From contig JAQXSW010000013.1 in NCBI GenBank assembly GCA_029219165.1, positions 1-64,000 of the forward strand: 64,000 nt of DNA, read 5' to 3'. The translations under genes and the position numbers were made by a program. This DNA comes from Oscillospiraceae bacterium. GTDB lineage: Bacteria > Bacillota > Clostridia > Oscillospirales > Acutalibacteraceae. Position 1 is the first letter of the stretch. Each line of letters starts with the position of its first letter. Below are positions 61,696 through 64,000 of this stretch, piece after piece. The notes beneath the pieces were generated by a model that was given only the letters and a program-made list of their open reading frames with translations, was not told the origin of the DNA and made no database searches.

Positions 61696-62283
61696 TTATA
61701 CTCCAAAAATATTTTCTACAACGCCTGTGAAGCCCAAGAATGAGCAAGCAACAATTGCTGCAGCAACGAGTGTGATTGGAAGACCATTCCACATCTTAGG
61801 GAAGTCATTTCCTTCAAGTCTTTCACGAACACCAGAGAACATAACCATGGCAAGCATGAATCCAAGGCCGGCACCAAGAGAGTTAGCTATAGATTCAATG
61901 AAGTTATAGCTCTCCTGAATGTTAAGAGTAACAACACCAAGTACAGCACAGTTTGTTGTAATAAGAGGAAGGAAGATACCAAGTGACTCATAGAGTGGTG
62001 GCATATACTTCTTAAGTACAATTTCAACGAACTGTACAAGAGCTGCAATTACAAGAATGAATACGATTGTCTGAAGATAACCGAGTCCCTTACTTACAAG
62101 GAATGCGTTGATTGGGTATGTTGCAACAGTTGCAAGTACCATTACGAAAATAACGGCAGCTGACATACCTACAGCAGTATTTGTCTTTTTTGATACACCA
62201 AGGAAAGGACAAATACCAAGGAACTTAGAGAGAATGAAGTTCTGTGTAAGGATGGCTGTTAAGATAATTGCAAATAATTTCAT
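61696..62283 (-). CDS. rnfA: Rnf complex subunit A
   Basis: This 195-residue integral membrane protein has about six helices and the RnfA opening FAIILTAILTQNFILSKFLGICPFLG. It holds a membrane Fe-S site with RnfE in the known structures. It overlaps the rnfE stop by one base. Confidence 0.97.
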   Translation of the reverse strand: MKLFAIILTAILTQNFILSKFLGICPFLGVSKKTNTAVGMSAAVIFVMVLATVATYPINAFLVSKGLGYLQTIVFILVIAALVQFVEIVLKKYMPPLYESLGIFLPLITTNCAVLGVVTLNIQESYNFIESIANSLGAGLGFMLAMVMFSGVRERLEGNDFPKMWNGLPITLVAAAIVACSFLGFTGVVENIFGV

Positions 62284-63011
62284 TATTCAGCACACTCCTC
62301 TCCAGCAGCCTTAACTGCACATGATGCAGCCATAGGACATTCTGCACAAGATTTAAGTTCTGCTCTTGCAAGACCTTTGTCTTCTGCAATCTTGTTTGCA
62401 AGTGCAATAAGAAGGCCAAATACGAAGAATCCGCCAGGAGCAAGGATGAAGATAAGGATTGGTTCAATACCAATGCTTGCAAGAGGTTCAGCAACAGAAA
62501 CCTGTGTACCGAAACCGAGAACCTTAAGAGTAAGGCTTCCTGCACCAAAGAATTCACGGATTGCAGCCATAAGAATAAGTGCAAATGTGAAACCAATACC
62601 CATGCCGACACCGTCGACTGCAGAAGCAACAACAGAGTTCTTAGAAGCAAATGCTTCAGCACGGCCAAGGATAATGCAGTTAACAACTATAAGTGGAAGG
62701 AAAATACCAAGTGAGGCGTCAAGTGCAGGCGCAAATGCCTTTACGAAGAGCTGTACCATGGTAACGAATGCTGCAATGATAACAATGAAGCATGGAATAC
62801 GTACCTTTGAAGGAATTACCTTTCTAAGAGCTGAAATAACTACGTTTGAACAAATAAGTACTATTGTGGCAGCAATACCCATACCAATAGCATTTTCAAC
62901 TGATGTTGTAACAGCAAGAGTAGGGCAAGTACCAAGAACGAGACGGAGAACTGGGTTTTCTTTTACAAGACCTTTAGTAAACTCCTGACCCAATGTCTTT
63001 TTCTCAGCCAT
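62283..63011 (-). CDS. rnfE: Rnf complex subunit E with Cys-rich tail
   Basis: This 242-residue membrane protein has about six helices and the RnfE opening KGLVKENPVLRLVLGTCPTLAVT. After the last helix it has a tail of about 30 residues with four cysteines (CAEC, then Cys six and fifteen residues on). The ATG at 63011 follows GGAGGCG inside the end of rnfG; an upstream ATG exists. Confidence 0.95.
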   Translation of the reverse strand: MAEKKTLGQEFTKGLVKENPVLRLVLGTCPTLAVTTSVENAIGMGIAATIVLICSNVVISALRKVIPSKVRIPCFIVIIAAFVTMVQLFVKAFAPALDASLGIFLPLIVVNCIILGRAEAFASKNSVVASAVDGVGMGIGFTFALILMAAIREFFGAGSLTLKVLGFGTQVSVAEPLASIGIEPILIFILAPGGFFVFGLLIALANKIAEDKGLARAELKSCAECPMAASCAVKAAGEECAE

Positions 63012-63612
63012 TGTCAGCGCCTCCAATCTCATCAAAATAGTTAAGAGCCTTATTTACAGAACCTGTAACAGCTTTTGAAGTGATTGTTGCACTTGTAAGA
63101 GCGTTAATCTGGCCGTCTGTTGTATCATCAGCAGCCGCTTGATTGCTCTTTACTACAGCAAGATCTTCTTCTGTGTCAGGGTTAGCTTTTTCACCTGCAA
63201 ATTGAACTCTGAATTCGTCTTTGGCTGCATTCTGGCCAAGACCCGGTGTTTCATTTGAAATGTCACCCGGCTTAATACCGGTGATAACACCTTCTGTATT
63301 AATACCAACTGTTACGGCAACGTCTCCGCCGTAACCTTTGTTGTCGCCAATTGTATTGAATACATAACCAATTGTATTACCACTTGCATCTTTAGCAATG
63401 AAGTATTCAGCACCGTCTGAAAGCTTTGCACTTTCAAATTCAGCTGCATCTGCCATAACCTCTTTACGAGCGTTTTCTTCAGCAAGTTTAGCCTGCTCTG
63501 CAATCTTATCAGCTGTAACACCGTTTACAATTGCAAGGAAGAGTGTTGCTACAAGAGCAATAACGAAGAGAGAAACAGCAGGAACTAAAATATCTTTTGG
63601 ATTCATTTTCAT
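63004..63612 (-). CDS. rnfG: Rnf complex subunit G
   Basis: This 202-residue protein has one N-terminal membrane helix and an extracytoplasmic FMN-binding domain. The flavinylation motif is TSAT in ALTSATITS, with Thr176 as the likely covalent FMN site. ETPGLG is also conserved. It overlaps rnfD by four bases. Confidence 0.95.
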   Translation of the reverse strand: MKMNPKDILVPAVSLFVIALVATLFLAIVNGVTADKIAEQAKLAEENARKEVMADAAEFESAKLSDGAEYFIAKDASGNTIGYVFNTIGDNKGYGGDVAVTVGINTEGVITGIKPGDISNETPGLGQNAAKDEFRVQFAGEKANPDTEEDLAVVKSNQAAADDTTDGQINALTSATITSKAVTGSVNKALNYFDEIGGADNG

Positions 63613-64000
63613 GATTTAGCTTCCTCCTTTTCTTTCTTCTCTTTTACATATCCAAATGGCTTAGGGAATGTAAGATTCTCAATATGAGGAACAAGGATGT
63701 TCATGATGATGATTGAGAAAGATACGCCTTCTGGAAGTGAACCGAAGAGTCTGATAAGACATGTAATAAGTGCACAACCAACAGCATAAATTATCTTACC
63801 ATTTTTTGTAATAGGTGAAGTTGTGTAGTCTGTAGCCATGAAGATAGCACCAATCATAAGACCGCCGCCAAGAATTTCATAAGCTACTGCATACATATCA
63901 AACTTGAAGGCAATTGCCATAAAGATTGCTACAACACCTATGTAAACAACAGGAATAATAGGAGAAATAACCTTACGGATGATGAGGTAAAGTCCGCCAA
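63609..64000 (-). CDS. rnfD: Rnf complex subunit D (5' part outside window)
   Basis: The C-terminal about 130 residues of RnfD are visible and the frame runs open to the window edge. The segment has several helices with ILGGGLMIGAIFMATDYTTSP and RLFGSLPEGVSFSIIIMNI, which are typical. The N-terminal part with its flavinylation site lies outside. The order D-G-E-A-B implies rnfC upstream. Confidence 0.94.
   Translation of the reverse strand, partial: GGLYLIIRKVISPIIPVVYIGVVAIFMAIAFKFDMYAVAYEILGGGLMIGAIFMATDYTTSPITKNGKIIYAVGCALITCLIRLFGSLPEGVSFSIIIMNILVPHIENLTFPKPFGYVKEKKEKEEAKS

Overview
The window looks like a chromosomal segment of an AT-rich, anaerobic member of the Bacillota, most likely class Clostridia from a gut-type habitat. 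This rests on the gene set: an Rnf complex, MrnC, YitT, WalJ-RlmH, a Trk/Ktr potassium system, FemX, a PdaA-like deacetylase and several lipoproteins. It also rests on many sigma-A-type promoters with 16-18 bp spacers and on AGGAGG-type ribosome binding sites. The species is not identifiable from the sequence alone. I see no phage, CRISPR array or defence island.

Layout. 1-3.5 kb: obg, mrnC, yitT and yebC, preceded by a repeat array at the window edge. 3.5-4.7 kb: a 12-unit, 20-bp tandem repeat array, a single-domain HUH (RAYT-type) transposase and inverted repeat copies. 4.7-9.2 kb: a secreted neutral-ceramidase-like protein, an Hpt protein, a queuosine-precursor transporter behind a candidate preQ1 riboswitch, and tRNA-Ser(GCT). 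9.3-13.4 kb: an M20 peptidase with a small membrane partner, a GPH sugar-type symporter and a tyrosine phosphatase. 13.4-18.7 kb: a redox cluster (CruF-like membrane protein, SDR, Old Yellow Enzyme-type flavin/iron-sulfur reductase, DUF4334-like protein) divergent from a TetR regulator, with a 22-bp palindrome exactly inside the reductase promoter. 18.7-25.5 kb: tRNA-Ser(TGA), an MFS transporter, a two-component system, an M50 protease, a YgjP-like metalloprotein, GalM and a lipase-like hydrolase.

25.5-31.7 kb: a minus-strand operon degV-pgk-tpiA-gpmI-rlmA plus a zinc-ribbon membrane protein with a Trp/Asp/Ser tail. 31.7-33.2 kb: trmL and a PdaA-like lipoprotein. 33.3-37.9 kb: a potassium operon of two TrkA proteins, TrkH, a KdpD-like sensor with no ATPase domain and a PF06541 membrane protein. 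38.2-40.9 kb: a 922-residue surface protein with InlB-type B repeats. 41-45.3 kb: TIGR04076 protein, pyridoxamine kinase, a lone hypA and valS. 45.4-51.1 kb: femX, rluA-type synthase, murA with a hairpin leader, walJ, rlmH and a Thr/Pro-rich membrane protein. 51.2-53.6 kb: two paralogous lipoproteins. 53.7-57.3 kb: AEC transporter, DHH phosphoesterase and a MarR-flavin reductase operon with clear operators. 57.4-59.7 kb: serC-serA. 59.9-60.7 kb: SDR. 60.8-64 kb: rnfD(partial)-G-E-A-B.

Functionally the window combines core metabolism (lower glycolysis, serine synthesis, Rnf ion-coupled electron transfer), cell-envelope genes, and two regulator-controlled flavin-dependent redox modules that probably act on small hydrophobic or xenobiotic substrates. 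The least ordinary items are the GGGGACGGTTCT repeat/RAYT locus, the TetR-controlled reductase cluster, the KdpD-like sensor lacking its kinase half, the ceramidase-like ectoenzyme and the preQ1-riboswitch candidate with an inserted hairpin. Function calls come from reading motifs; no database search or folding program was run.
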